Below, piece by piece: positions 15,912 to 25,525 of a stretch of DNA of 64,000 nucleotides (positions are counted from its first letter, which is position 1; each line of letters starts with the position of its first letter). Both the position numbers and the translations under genes were made by a program. Under the pieces are notes generated by a model that saw only the letters and a program-made list of their open reading frames with translations, was not told the origin of the DNA and did no database searches. The stretch lies in the NCBI GenBank assembly GCA_002110465.1, contig NEED01000049.1, forward strand, positions 310,001 to 374,000, written 5' to 3'. This DNA is from an unicellular cyanobacterium SU2. GTDB lineage: Bacteria; Cyanobacteriota; Cyanobacteriia; Cyanobacteriales; Microcystaceae.

Positions 15912-17438
15912 ATGCGTATCTTTAAAACTGTGGCCGGGTTACGTGCCTATTTAAAAAATCAACCCCTAGAGCCGACTCTGGGTTTAGTTCCTACCATGGG
16001 GGCGTTACACCCTGGCCACATTAGTCTAATTCGTCGCGCTGTCACCGAAACTGATCTCGTTGTGGTCACCATTTTTGTCAACCCTCTCCAGTTTGGTCCT
16101 CATGAAGACTTAGATCAGTATCCTCGACAATGGGAGCAAGACTGTCAACTATGTCAACAATTAGGAGTTGGGGTGTTATTTGCCCCGACACATCAAGAGA
16201 TGGGCATTACTAATAATTTACAAAAGACTACTACCACAACGGTGATGCCCCCTCCGTCCATGATTTCCCCGTTATGCGGGGCATTTCGTCCAGGACATTT
16301 CCCAGGAGTCGCTACCATTGTCACGAAATTATTGACCATTGTGGCTCCTGATTTGGCTTATTTTGGTGAAAAAGATGCTCAACAACTCGCAGTTATTCGA
16401 CGATTAGTCAAGGACTTGAATTTGTCCGTTACTATCAAAGGCTGTCCCATTGTTAGAGAACCGTCGGGACTCGCTTATAGTTCTCGCAATCAGTATTTAA
16501 GCCAGGAAGAACGGCAACAAGCCCTCGCTTTGTTTAAAGGACTTAAACAAGCTCAAGACGCTTTTAGTAAAGGGGAACGCACTGCCAAAGGACTCATCAC
16601 AATTGTTGAGCAGGAATTAGGGTTAAATCCCGGGATTAAAGTACAATACGTCTCCTTGGTAAACCCTGATACGTTAACTGCTTTAGATACCATTAAAGAG
16701 GTCGGGTTATTGGCGATCGCCGCCTATGTTGGCTCAACCCGTTTAATTGACAACATCATCTTACGGGTTCGTCAACCGATTATTGCCATTGATGGACCGG
16801 CTGGTGCGGGAAAATCGACCGTTACTCGTCGAGTAGCCAAGGCTTTGAATTTACGTTACCTAGATACAGGAGCTATGTATCGGGCGATCGCATGGTTGGT
16901 CAAAGGGTCAGGGGTCTCTCTTGATGATCCTGGGGCGATCGCAGAATTAGTGTCTCAAGCCACGTTAGAATTTCTCCCTTCAACTGATGATACAGCCCCT
17001 CGCCTTAAAATTAATGGGGAAGATATCACCGAAGCCATTCGCACTCCTGACGTAACGGCCTTAGTTTCTCAAGTTTCTGCACAATGGGCTGTACGGGAGA
17101 AATTAGTCCGCTATCAGCAAGCTTTAGGGAAAAAAGGGGGCGTCGTGGCAGAAGGACGGGATATTGGAACCAATGTTTTTCCTGATGCTGATCTTAAAAT
17201 TTTTCTAACCGCTTCAGTAGCTGAACGTGCTAGGAGGCGTTGGCAAGAATTCCAAGGTCAAGGACACAATAGAATTACCTTAGAACAACTTGAGCAAGAG
17301 ATTGAACAACGGGATTATCGAGATAGTCATCGTTCCCTAGCCCCCTTACGTCAAGCCGTTGATGCTATTACTATTAATACTGATGGGTTAACGATTGAAG
17401 AAGTAACCAACAAGATTATTCATCTTTACCATCATTAA
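15912..17438 (+). CDS. panC/cmk: bifunctional pantoate-beta-alanine ligase / cytidylate kinase
   Basis: A 508-residue fusion characteristic of cyanobacteria. Residues 1-~280 are pantothenate synthetase: LVPTMGALHPGHISLIRRA with the HIGH-like HPGH, GEKDAQQLAVIRR, and PSGLAYSSRNQYLS. From about residue 290 comes CMP/dCMP kinase: the Walker A IDGPAGAGKSTVTRR, LDTGAMYRAIAW, and the lid/arginine segments GRDIGTNVFPDADLK and RDYRDSHR. The two reactions belong to coenzyme A synthesis and pyrimidine nucleotide metabolism. The start is the ATG at 15912. The 3' end converges on rbcR with a 15-base gap. Confidence 0.97.
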   Translation: MRIFKTVAGLRAYLKNQPLEPTLGLVPTMGALHPGHISLIRRAVTETDLVVVTIFVNPLQFGPHEDLDQYPRQWEQDCQLCQQLGVGVLFAPTHQEMGITNNLQKTTTTTVMPPPSMISPLCGAFRPGHFPGVATIVTKLLTIVAPDLAYFGEKDAQQLAVIRRLVKDLNLSVTIKGCPIVREPSGLAYSSRNQYLSQEERQQALALFKGLKQAQDAFSKGERTAKGLITIVEQELGLNPGIKVQYVSLVNPDTLTALDTIKEVGLLAIAAYVGSTRLIDNIILRVRQPIIAIDGPAGAGKSTVTRRVAKALNLRYLDTGAMYRAIAWLVKGSGVSLDDPGAIAELVSQATLEFLPSTDDTAPRLKINGEDITEAIRTPDVTALVSQVSAQWAVREKLVRYQQALGKKGGVVAEGRDIGTNVFPDADLKIFLTASVAERARRRWQEFQGQGHNRITLEQLEQEIEQRDYRDSHRSLAPLRQAVDAITINTDGLTIEEVTNKIIHLYHH

Positions 17439-17453
17439 AAAGCCTCATTATAA

Positions 17454-18455
17454 TTACCCTTGAATCATATTAGAAGCAGCCTCTTTTAACGAATTAGCAT
17501 TAGGGGGAATAGGATCGAGATCTAAGGCTTCTTCATAAGTGGAAAACTCCGGTAAAACTTCTGTAATAAACGCTTCAGCCGCTTTTGAACGGTAACGAGT
17601 CGGATTCATAATCACAGATAAATTGCGCCGAACTTCCACATCTTTAATTCGGCCAACATGAAGTCCCTTCATTTGTAATTCTTTCTCAATGGCTGTAATG
17701 GAAACAAATGCCACTCCTAATCCTGCTTGAACCGCATTTTTTATGGCTTCAATGGAGTTAAGTTCCATCTCGATTTTGAGACGTTTGGTATCAATATCAC
17801 AGCGAGTTAAGACCTTATCTATCACTTTACGAATGGTAGACTGGGAATCCAAACTAATAAAATTGAGGCGATATAAATCCTCTTTTTGAATGGTTTCTAC
17901 CTTAGCCAAAGGATGAGAAACCGGTAAAATTAACGCTAATTCATCTTCAGCATAGGGACGAATTGTTAAAATTTCTCGCAGTTCAGCCGGCACTTCTCCC
18001 CCAATAATCGCTAAATCTACTTGCCCGTTAGCCACGCCCCACGAAGTCCGTCGGGTGGAATGAACCTGGAGTTGTACCGAAACATCAGGGTATTTTTGAT
18101 GGAATAAGCCAATCATACGGGGGAGAAGATAAGTTCCCGTGGTTTGGGATGCCCCCACAATTAAAGTCCCCCCTTGGAGATTTTGTAGATCTTCGATCGC
18201 CCGACAGGTTTCTTGACACAGGGTAATGATTTTTTCGCCATAAGACAGAAGGAGATAGCCCGCTTCTGTCAATTGTGCTTTACGACCACCCCGATCAAAC
18301 AAGGGAACATTGAGTTGTTTTTCCAAGTTCTGAACTTGGAGACTGACGGCCGGTTGAGAGACGTATAACGTATCTGCAGCCCGTTTAAAACTACCCTCAG
18401 AAGCGATCGCCTTGAGGATACGGAGTTGATCTAATGTAAAAGGAATATCTACCAT
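17454..18455 (-). CDS. rbcR: LysR-type regulator RbcR
   Basis: A 333-residue LysR-family activator, most similar from memory to cyanobacterial RbcR (Synechocystis Sll0998, plastid Ycf30), which controls RuBisCO and carbon-concentration genes. The N-terminal winged helix-turn-helix reads [20 protein letters not shown] and [18 protein letters not shown]. The effector-binding domain follows from about residue 95 ([20 protein letters not shown]). NdhR/CmpR-type paralogues are the alternative, but the N-terminal [17 protein letters not shown] and divergent nnrU neighbour favour RbcR. Confidence 0.88.
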   Translation of the reverse strand: MVDIPFTLDQLRILKAIASEGSFKRAADTLYVSQPAVSLQVQNLEKQLNVPLFDRGGRKAQLTEAGYLLLSYGEKIITLCQETCRAIEDLQNLQGGTLIVGASQTTGTYLLPRMIGLFHQKYPDVSVQLQVHSTRRTSWGVANGQVDLAIIGGEVPAELREILTIRPYAEDELALILPVSHPLAKVETIQKEDLYRLNFISLDSQSTIRKVIDKVLTRCDIDTKRLKIEMELNSIEAIKNAVQAGLGVAFVSITAIEKELQMKGLHVGRIKDVEVRRNLSVIMNPTRYRSKAAEAFITEVLPEFSTYEEALDLDPIPPNANSLKEAASNMIQG

Positions 18456-18541
18456 AGGTTTATCAAAAAATAGGTAAGGAGTTCACCGTAAAGGCTATCC
18501 TTACGACTAGCTTAACTTTAATGACGGGATCTCCTAAACAG

Positions 18542-18555
18542 GGGATACCTATCCC
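18542..18555. promoter_or_regulatory. inverted repeat between rbcR and nnrU, candidate LysR operator
   Basis: GGGATA-CC-TATCCC is a perfect six-base inverted repeat in the 204-base divergent promoter region. LysR regulators bind short dyads next to their own promoter, so autoregulation by RbcR is plausible. No promoter boxes could be assigned with certainty. Confidence 0.4.
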
Positions 18556-18659
18556 TACTGAAAACGACAGTAACATACCATGGGGATCAAATTCCTTTAG
18601 GATGATCTATAGGGGTCTCAAACCTTACTAACTTATTGAATAAGAAAGACAAAACACCA

Positions 18660-19376
18660 ATGGCTTTACCAACCTGGTTAACACCAAGTCATGGAATTAT
18701 TTTAGGATTACTTTTGGGATTCGCTATTATTCATAGTGGATTGGCGGCCTTGCGTCCTTCGGGAGAACACAAAATTGGACCGAGACTCTATCGTGTCCTG
18801 TTTGCCTTGGTCAGTATTCCCCTGGCAGTAATTTTAATTATTTACTTTTTCAATCACCGCTATGATGGATTAGTTTTATGGCAAGTCCAAGGTGTTCAGG
18901 GGGTTAAACTCCTTGTTTGGCTTCTTAGTGCCATTTCTTTTTTGTTTCTTTATCCAGCTACCTTTAATCTCCTAGAAATTGCGGCGATCGCTAAACCCCA
19001 AGTTCATCTCTACGAAACCGGTATTCTTCGTATTTGTCGCCATCCTCAAATGGTTGGTCAAGTCATTTGGTGTATTGCCCATACCCTATGGCTAGGAACG
19101 ACTTTTACTTTAGTGACATCATTAGGATTAGTCGCTCACCATTTATTCGCTGTATGGCATGGGGACTATCGCCTCGAGAAACGCTACGGAGAGGCTTTTA
19201 TTGATGTTAAAAACCGAACTTCCATTATTCCTTTTTTGGCTATTCTTGAGGGTCGCCAAACGCTAAAATGGCACGAGTTTTTCAAACCAGCTTATCTAGG
19301 GGTTCTCATTTTTGTGGGGTTACTCTGGTGGGGACATCCCTGGTTAATGCAAGTGACTGCTCAAGTGAATTGGTGA
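18660..19376 (+). CDS. NnrU family integral membrane protein
   Basis: A 238-residue protein with about six membrane helices and the NnrU/isoprenylcysteine-methyltransferase-like core RICRHPQMVGQVIWCIAHTLW. NnrU proteins were first linked to nitric oxide metabolism in proteobacteria; in plants the related Z-ISO is a 15-cis-zeta-carotene isomerase, so a carotenoid role is a reasonable alternative in cyanobacteria. The ATG at 18660 gives MALPTWLTPSHGIILGLLLG, the usual start; an in-frame TTG at 18636 is less likely. Divergent from rbcR. Confidence 0.86.
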   Translation: MALPTWLTPSHGIILGLLLGFAIIHSGLAALRPSGEHKIGPRLYRVLFALVSIPLAVILIIYFFNHRYDGLVLWQVQGVQGVKLLVWLLSAISFLFLYPATFNLLEIAAIAKPQVHLYETGILRICRHPQMVGQVIWCIAHTLWLGTTFTLVTSLGLVAHHLFAVWHGDYRLEKRYGEAFIDVKNRTSIIPFLAILEGRQTLKWHEFFKPAYLGVLIFVGLLWWGHPWLMQVTAQVNW

Positions 19377-19438
19377 TTTTGATCTGTTAATTTACAAGTT
19401 ACTATAAAATCTTGAATCAAAAGTGATGGACTTTTCAG

Positions 19439-21277
19439 GTGACTAAGAAAACTCCCGTAAACGATCCTAACATTAAGGGCAATCCTGGAACTATAATAGA
19501 TAAATTTAAAGAGCTAGAAGAATTAACTAACAGCCCTTTTGAATTCAAGGTTAAGTTACTGCAAATTGCTAAAGAACTTGAGCTTTCTTTAGAGGAAACC
19601 CAAACTCTATGGGAACATTACTGTCAAATAAATCAACCCGTATCGTCTTCTAGAAAATGGTTAAATCAAGGGAAGGGATGTTTAAAAAAGTTAGGACAAA
19701 GTATTGTTTTTTTAGGACAGTTTAGTTTGCTGTTTGGGGTCATTCTTTTTATTTTGGATGCTGAGAAACGAGAAAAAGCATCTCGTAATCAATCTTGGCA
19801 AGTAATTAATAACATTGATCCTGAAAAAATTAATGCCAGTGCGGGAAGAATTGAAGCTCTAGAATCTTTAAATAAAGGCTGTGAACAAGAGAATAATCCT
19901 CCCAAGTTTATTCCTTTAAATTGGTGGAAAACTTGGAGAAATTACCCTGTTATTAAAGGATTCTATGCTGACTGTATTAATCTCAATAAACTTAATTTGA
20001 AAGGGGCTAATTTATCTCCTATTAGTTTACCTTGGTCACAATTAAAAGAGGTTATTTTAATAGAAGCTAACCTAGAAAATGCTAATCTTGAAGCCGCGCA
20101 ATTAGCGAAATCAATTTTATCAAAATCCCAATTATCGGGAGCTAATTTACAAAACTCTGATTTAAGTAATTCTTCCTTAATTGAAGCTAAAATGAATGGA
20201 ACAAAGTTAAGAAATGCCACTCTTTTTAAAGCAAATCTTATGGGAGCAGATTTGACAGGAGCAGATTTGAGAGGAGCTAATTTAATTGATGCGAATTTAT
20301 ACCGAGCTAATTTAACTCGTGTGGTATTTGATCGTCAAACTCAACCCTTTGAAAAGATCAAAGATTACTTACCACAACAGGGAGCTTACTTTATTGATTT
20401 TAAAGAAAAGACAAAAGCTAATTTAGCCCAATCAGATTTAAGACAAGTTGATTTGAGTGATACTAATCTTGAAGAAGCTAATTTAAAAGAAGCTAATTTA
20501 AAAGAAGCTAACTTAACAAGATCTAATTTACTCAATGGAATCTTAGAGAGAGCTAACTTAAGAGGAACCAACTTTAAACAAGCTCAATTAAATGAGAAAA
20601 CAAAATTCAATGAAGCTATTTATGATCAGGAAATGGAGAACACTTTTCCTCATCAATGGCGACAAAATCTTAAAAAAACTGCTTACAAAATAGAAGAAAA
20701 TGCTCAATTAGTGAAAGCTGATTTAGTGAAAGCTGATTTAACTTATGCTAACTTGAAAGGAGCTAATTTAACTCAGGCTAATCTGGCTCAAGCTGACTTA
20801 AGAAGTGCTGATTTAACCGACGCTGATTTAACAGGAATTAATCTAAACAAAGCACTTTATGATGTGGGAACAAGATTCCCTGAAGAATTCCGAGAAATAT
20901 TCAATCAATCTGCTTATAATCTTGATATTGGAAGTCAATTAAATCAAGCTGATTTAGAAGGACTTAACTTAGAAGGGGTTAATTTAGTTCAAGCTAACCT
21001 CAAACAAGCTAATCTCAAAGAAGCTAATCTCAGAGAGGGGATGTTACTTCAAGCTCAACTGACACAAGCTAACTTAGAAGGAGCTAATTTAATCTCAGCT
21101 AATTTAGAACAAGCAAATCTGAACAATGCTGTTTTAAAACAAGCTAATATTGAAGGAGCTAATCTTAAAGGAGCTATTGGATTAACGACAGAACAAATTA
21201 AACAAGCGCAATCTTGGGAAAAAGCGATTTATTCCCCAGCTTTTTTAAAACAATTAGGATTAGAGATTGCCAACTAA
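19439..21277 (+). CDS. large pentapeptide-repeat protein with one membrane helix
   Basis: A 612-residue protein starting at GTG 19439. Residues 1-~80 are a charged, helical cytoplasmic-type region, followed by one hydrophobic helix (IVFLGQFSLLFGVILFIL, ~residues 85-105). From about residue 175 to 590 there are tandem A(N/D)LxX pentapeptide repeats forming a right-handed quadrilateral beta-helix. The repeats are split into four blocks by similar ~30-residue inserts (for example NEAIYDQEMENTFPHQWRQN and YDVGTRFPEEFREIFNQSAY). The function of such proteins in cyanobacteria is mostly unknown. No operon partner is evident; nnrU ends 62 bases upstream. Confidence 0.9.
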   Translation: MTKKTPVNDPNIKGNPGTIIDKFKELEELTNSPFEFKVKLLQIAKELELSLEETQTLWEHYCQINQPVSSSRKWLNQGKGCLKKLGQSIVFLGQFSLLFGVILFILDAEKREKASRNQSWQVINNIDPEKINASAGRIEALESLNKGCEQENNPPKFIPLNWWKTWRNYPVIKGFYADCINLNKLNLKGANLSPISLPWSQLKEVILIEANLENANLEAAQLAKSILSKSQLSGANLQNSDLSNSSLIEAKMNGTKLRNATLFKANLMGADLTGADLRGANLIDANLYRANLTRVVFDRQTQPFEKIKDYLPQQGAYFIDFKEKTKANLAQSDLRQVDLSDTNLEEANLKEANLKEANLTRSNLLNGILERANLRGTNFKQAQLNEKTKFNEAIYDQEMENTFPHQWRQNLKKTAYKIEENAQLVKADLVKADLTYANLKGANLTQANLAQADLRSADLTDADLTGINLNKALYDVGTRFPEEFREIFNQSAYNLDIGSQLNQADLEGLNLEGVNLVQANLKQANLKEANLREGMLLQAQLTQANLEGANLISANLEQANLNNAVLKQANIEGANLKGAIGLTTEQIKQAQSWEKAIYSPAFLKQLGLEIAN

Positions 21278-21582
21278 TCCGAGAAGCTTGGCAAATCCTT
21301 CTAAGATAGCAACAATTAGGGTAATTAATACCCCCTGACTGATAAATTCTTGGTTGTCTAACCCTTTTCCTCGTCCATCTATTACATTCTCAAAAGCTTT
21401 GTAGGGTGGGCTAAAAACCTTTTTCTTTATTGAAGAGATAACCAAAACGATTTAATTTTCTAACGAAAGAGTAAGCCAAAATATTGATATCAATGATTTC
21501 AACTCTCAAGGAGGAAAATTTATTTTTTTGTTCGTCTGTGAGCATTATCTAGAAGAGCCAATAATTAAAGTAGAATTGAGCT
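21278..21582. other. intergenic gap
   Basis: No gene supported. TTGCCAA...TTGGCAA around 21268-21297 can form a weak hairpin after the pentapeptide gene. A GTAGGGTGGG motif at 21401-21410 recurs near 45579 and belongs to a dispersed cyanobacterial snippet. A 61-codon minus-strand frame here lacks a ribosome binding site and recognisable sequence. Confidence 0.4.
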
Positions 21583-22155
21583 ATGGCAACAGTTATCCTA
21601 AACCTAAATACCGTCAACCTTACCGACGAACAATTCTATCGCTTGTGCCAAGTTAACCAAGATTGGCAACTCGAACGAACTGCTCAAGGAGAATTAATCG
21701 TTATGCCACCTGTCGGGGGAATTAGCGGTAACCGAGAAGCTGATTTAATTAGTTTACTTTGGTTATGGAATCATCAAACTGGACTGGGAAAAGTCTTTAG
21801 TTCTTCGACTATTTTTCGCTTACCCAAGGGTGGCGATCGCTCTCCTGATGTTGCTTGGGTTAGTTTACCGCGTTGGCAAACACTTAGCAGGGAACAACAG
21901 GAAAAATTTCCCCCTATTTGCCCTGATTTTGTTATTGAACTTCGTTCTCGCACCGACTCCCTCGAAGAAATTCAAGCTAAAATGCTCGAATATCTCAACA
22001 GTGGCTTACAATTAGGTTGGTTAATTAATCCTCAACAACAACAAGTCGAAATTTATCGCCCCAGTCAGTCAGTTGAAATTATTGAGCTTCCGACTGATTT
22101 AACGGGAGAGGATGTTTTGCCAGGATTTAGTTTATCTCTATCCCCTTTTGAGTAA
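21583..22155 (+). CDS. Uma2 family endonuclease (DUF820)
   Basis: A 190-residue member of the PD-(D/E)XK-like Uma2 family, greatly expanded in cyanobacteria. Characteristic segments are LTDEQFYRLCQVNQDWQLER, the GDRSPDVAWVSLPRW motif with the first catalytic Asp, PDFVIELRSRTDSLEEIQAK with the E-x-(K/R) pair, and GLQLGWLINPQQQQVEIYRP. The physiological role is uncertain; many copies are thought to be linked to mobile elements or stress. A HIP1 site within the gene indicates long residence. Confidence 0.93.
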   Translation: MATVILNLNTVNLTDEQFYRLCQVNQDWQLERTAQGELIVMPPVGGISGNREADLISLLWLWNHQTGLGKVFSSSTIFRLPKGGDRSPDVAWVSLPRWQTLSREQQEKFPPICPDFVIELRSRTDSLEEIQAKMLEYLNSGLQLGWLINPQQQQVEIYRPSQSVEIIELPTDLTGEDVLPGFSLSLSPFE

Positions 22156-22187
22156 CATTCCAAATTTCCTTTTCTCAACACTCCCTA

Positions 22188-23072
22188 TTAGTCTTCTTTT
22201 AATAACCAAAATCCAGCAAAAGATTCTACATCTGGACTCGATTGAATCGCTAAAAAATGCACATTTTGTGCTTGTTGTTTAGCCAATTCAAACCCTCTTG
22301 CTTCTTCTAAAGTTTGGATATCTTTTTGACTAATATTAACAACAATCCAACTATCACTGGTTCCGGTTTCTAAACGGACTATGGGACGAGGTTTCTCTTC
22401 AAATTTAAGAAATCCTAATTCTAACCCTGACATCCAAGCAGCTAGGGGAAGGGCGCGACTAGAAAAGATAATTAACCCTGGAACTCGTTGATCGGGAGTT
22501 ACTCCCACCAAAGACAAAGGAAACCCTTCCCCAAACCCAATTTCCCACTCATTCATCTCGGCTAAAGCAGAGGCTTCGAGGGTAACAAAAGCCCATTGAT
22601 CCGCCTTATCCCCCCTAACCGCATCCGGTAAGGGAACCGCATTCAACTCAGGATAAGCCACAGAAGCCGCCTGAGCGACTTTAGCATCATATCCAGGTTG
22701 GGTGGGATAAAAGTCTTGATATCGTTGAGTTAACCACTGATGTAGGGCGTAGGTGCGACGACTGGGCGCGGCAGGAATGCCTGCATCTTCACAAGCTTTG
22801 ATGATCATATTATTCATCTGACGACGAAAGAAGCGGATTTTTTTCGGGGTTTCTCCTGCTTCGGCGATCGCGTTTTCGATGGCTTCCCGTAACCAGAGGG
22901 AATTCACCGTTTGATTTGAGCAAAATTGACTATATTTAAACAAGCTATCGGGCGATCGCCCTACCTCTAGAGGGGTTTCACAAATAAGGACTTCCCAACG
23001 TTTCTTTTGATTTTCATCTAAAATTGGACGCGAATAAAAATCAAGTTCCCAAATTGTCCCTATGCTCATCAT
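22188..23072 (-). CDS. Tab2/Atab2 family RNA-binding protein
   Basis: A 294-residue homologue of chloroplast Tab2/Atab2 (DUF1092), which binds psaB mRNA and supports photosystem I translation. Family features: an N-terminal IWELDFYSRPILDENQKKRWE, the central KIRFFRRQMNNMIIKACEDA, and a C-terminal LPLAAWMSGLELGFLKFE block. The ATG at 23072 follows AGGATGAA on the minus strand. It is downstream of two glycosyltransferase genes with a 16-base gap, so it may share their transcript, though the functions differ. Confidence 0.9.
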   Translation of the reverse strand: MMSIGTIWELDFYSRPILDENQKKRWEVLICETPLEVGRSPDSLFKYSQFCSNQTVNSLWLREAIENAIAEAGETPKKIRFFRRQMNNMIIKACEDAGIPAAPSRRTYALHQWLTQRYQDFYPTQPGYDAKVAQAASVAYPELNAVPLPDAVRGDKADQWAFVTLEASALAEMNEWEIGFGEGFPLSLVGVTPDQRVPGLIIFSSRALPLAAWMSGLELGFLKFEEKPRPIVRLETGTSDSWIVVNISQKDIQTLEEARGFELAKQQAQNVHFLAIQSSPDVESFAGFWLLKED

Positions 23073-23088
23073 TTCATCCTAAAAATGG

Positions 23089-24096
23089 TTAGTCTTGGTG
23101 GCCGCCGATGATTTCTCTCACCCGATAAATCGGGCGTTTTTGAGATTCATGATAGGTTCGCATGACTAATTCGGCTAGTAATCCAAAACTTAATAATTGT
23201 ACCCCAGTTAACACCAATAAGACCGCTAAAATCAGTAAGGGACGATTTCCAATACTTTGGCCTAATCCTATTTTAAGAAAGGTTAAATAACCCCCTAATA
23301 GCATTCCTAAAATGGTTGAACCTAGTCCAAATAGTCCAAAAACGTGCATGGGACGGGTTAAATATTTCTTAATAAAGAAAACGGTTAATAAATCCATAAC
23401 GACTCGAAAAGTTCGCCCTAACCCATATTTACTTTTCCCGTAACGGCGAGGATGATGGGAAACAGGAATTTCTGCAATTCTTGCCCCTTCAATATAAGCT
23501 AAAGCTGGTAAGAATCGATGTAATTCACCGTAAAGATTCATATCAGCGACTAATTCTGAACGATAGGCTTTTAAAGAACAGCCATAATCATGAAGATTGA
23601 CCCCTGTTACTTTAGCAATAATCCAATTAGCAATCTTAGAAGGAAGTAATCGAGTTAGGGTATTATCTTGTCGATTTTTCCGCCAACCACTAACTAAATC
23701 ATAGCCTTGATTTAACTTATCAATCAATTTAGGAATATCGATAGGATCATTTTGTAAATCTCCATCCAACGTAATAATTATTTTTCCTTTAGCATATTTA
23801 AAACCCGCAGCCATTGCTGGAGTTTGTCCATAATTTCGACGTAAAACAATAGCTGTAAAATTATTATATTGTTGAGCTAATTCACTCAAAATTTGAGGAG
23901 ATTTATCTTGAGAGCCATCATCGATACAAATTACCTCGTAAGATAAATCATAATTAACTAAGGTTTTAACTATTTTTTCGATTAACTTATCAAGGCTTTC
24001 TTCTTCATTAAAAATTGGAATTACAATTGAAACTTCTGGGGTAAAAGAGTTTGTTTGATTTATGGTTAAAGCTTCAGTAGGGAATAAAGGTTTCAT
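23089..24096 (-). CDS. family 2 glycosyltransferase, GtrB/DPM1-like with C-terminal membrane helices
   Basis: A 335-residue enzyme with an N-terminal GT-A domain: VSIVIPIFNEEESLDKLIEK, ICIDDGSQDKSPQIL, and TLDGDLQNDPIDIPKLI carrying the DxD metal motif. Two hydrophobic segments follow at residues ~235-265 and ~275-310. This architecture belongs to polyprenyl-phosphate glycosyltransferases that load a sugar onto a lipid carrier, for example glucosyl- or mannosyl-phosphoryl-undecaprenol synthases. The next upstream gene is a related enzyme 20 bases away, suggesting a cell-surface glycan or protein glycosylation function. The exact sugar cannot be read from sequence. Confidence 0.88.
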   Translation of the reverse strand: MKPLFPTEALTINQTNSFTPEVSIVIPIFNEEESLDKLIEKIVKTLVNYDLSYEVICIDDGSQDKSPQILSELAQQYNNFTAIVLRRNYGQTPAMAAGFKYAKGKIIITLDGDLQNDPIDIPKLIDKLNQGYDLVSGWRKNRQDNTLTRLLPSKIANWIIAKVTGVNLHDYGCSLKAYRSELVADMNLYGELHRFLPALAYIEGARIAEIPVSHHPRRYGKSKYGLGRTFRVVMDLLTVFFIKKYLTRPMHVFGLFGLGSTILGMLLGGYLTFLKIGLGQSIGNRPLLILAVLLVLTGVQLLSFGLLAELVMRTYHESQKRPIYRVREIIGGHQD

Positions 24097-24116
24097 TTAT
24101 ATTCTCTGGGTGAAAA

Positions 24117-25088
24117 TCAATCTAATTCCAGTAATGAATGGGATAAATATGCCATCCTTTTTACTTCACGACGACCCCTAGCAACAGAGTCTAAAATCAT
24201 GCCACAGGTTAAGCTCAAGAAAGCCAGCAACATAATAGAAGCGGCTAAAATTGCAGTCGGAAATCGAGGAACTAATCCTGTTGCTAAATATTCCCAAAAA
24301 ACGGGCAACCCTAAAAGAACTGAGATTAAAGCTAGAATAATAAAAACCAGTCCAAAAAACAAAAAAGGTCGGGCTTCTTTAAATAACAGAATTGCCGTTC
24401 CCAACACTCGCCAACCATCAGTAAAGGTTTTTAACTTACTTTCTGAACCTGGTGGTCTCGACCCATATAATGTATATTCTTCAGTAAAGGGAATTTTTAA
24501 TTCTAAGGCATGTACAGTAAATTCAGTTTCAATTTCAAACCCACTTGATACAGCAGGAAATGACTTAACAAAACGTCGGGAAAAAACACGATATCCTGAT
24601 AACATATCCTTGAGGTTAGCCCCAAACAGTAGCTTAACGACACCGGTTAAAAAAAGATTTCCTCCACGATGGCCTAAACGATAAGCTTCTTTATCTTTAA
24701 TGGTAGAACGACGCGCACCTACTACCATATCAAGACGGTTTGTAGTTAGTTTTTCAATGAGTCCCCCAATAGCAGGGACTTCATAAGTATTATCCCCATC
24801 AACTAACACATAAATATCCGCTTCAACGTCAGCAAACATTCGTCTAATAACATTTCCTTTTCCTGGTTGGGGTTCATAGCGAACAATGGCTTCAGCAGCG
24901 TGGGCTTGTTCTACGGTATTATCAGTAGAGCGATTATCATAAACATAGATAGCTGCTTCTGGTAATTCTTGACGGAATTGTTTGACCACTTGAGCAATGG
25001 TCAATTCCTCATTCCGACAGGGAATTAAAACAGCAATTCGGTGATGGGTTAGAGAAAGCTTTGGGGGTTGAATTTGATGATCTAACAT
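24117..25088 (-). CDS. family 2 glycosyltransferase, polyprenyl-phosphate type
   Basis: A 323-residue protein with the GT-A core IAVLIPCRNEELTIAQVVKQ, IYVYDNRSTDNTVEQA and VLVDGDNTYEVPAIGG (DxD). A long loop with MLSGYRVFSRRFVKSFPA and EIETEFTVHALELKIP is typical of dolichyl-phosphate mannosyltransferase-like enzymes. Two membrane helices at the C terminus (FLFFGLVFIILALISVLLGL and AILAASIMLLAFLSLTCGMI) anchor it. It is first of a three-gene minus-strand run with another glycosyltransferase and a Tab2 gene. Confidence 0.87.
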   Translation of the reverse strand: MLDHQIQPPKLSLTHHRIAVLIPCRNEELTIAQVVKQFRQELPEAAIYVYDNRSTDNTVEQAHAAEAIVRYEPQPGKGNVIRRMFADVEADIYVLVDGDNTYEVPAIGGLIEKLTTNRLDMVVGARRSTIKDKEAYRLGHRGGNLFLTGVVKLLFGANLKDMLSGYRVFSRRFVKSFPAVSSGFEIETEFTVHALELKIPFTEEYTLYGSRPPGSESKLKTFTDGWRVLGTAILLFKEARPFLFFGLVFIILALISVLLGLPVFWEYLATGLVPRFPTAILAASIMLLAFLSLTCGMILDSVARGRREVKRMAYLSHSLLELD

Positions 25089-25525
25089 AGTGCTTATAAT
25101 CCCTAGACTTATTTATGATAAGACTTTCGTTTTTTATTGAAGTTCCATTTGATGGGTTTTCCTAACCATTCTTTTGATAGATTCTTTTTAAGATATATTT
25201 TTTTATTTTGATAATTTTTTTAAGATTTTTTTTGATTTTTATTTAGTTCTAAGAGTAAGATATTTGGTTTAATAGTTTATTAAAAAATAAGCTCTAAGAT
25301 TCTTCAAGAAAGTAAATCATTGAGTAAGTCCTTAGCCAAATGGCCATTGATTAACTAAAGACCTTAACATATTGTTTCTGATTTTGCTAAAATCCTGTTC
25401 AGCCTCTAACCTCTCGGAGCATTTGATCGCTATCGATTCCCTTTCCTCTAAACAAGTTATTTCCTCTACTCCCCCACTCTCCCCCTCTATTTGAGGATGA
25501 ATAATGTCTGGACCACTAGAGATAT
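25089..25525. other. intergenic promoter region
   Basis: A 437-base AT-rich gap upstream of the glycosyltransferase run. T-rich tracts lie at 25170-25245 and a pyrimidine-rich CTCCCCCACTCTCC stretch near 25470-25485. No RNA gene, repeat or convincing small reading frame was found; a plus-strand ATG at 25504 opens only into antisense of the next gene. Confidence 0.4.

Noticed and set aside
21260-21445. Minus-strand 61-codon frame after the pentapeptide gene
   Set aside because: Overlaps the end of the pentapeptide gene, contains a dispersed repeat snippet and lacks a ribosome binding site; the hydrophobic tail alone is weak support.
24199-24684. Plus-strand 161-codon frame opposite a glycosyltransferase
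   Set aside because: Rich in Lys, Asn and Pro as expected for an antisense frame of a membrane protein; the minus-strand gene has clear motifs.
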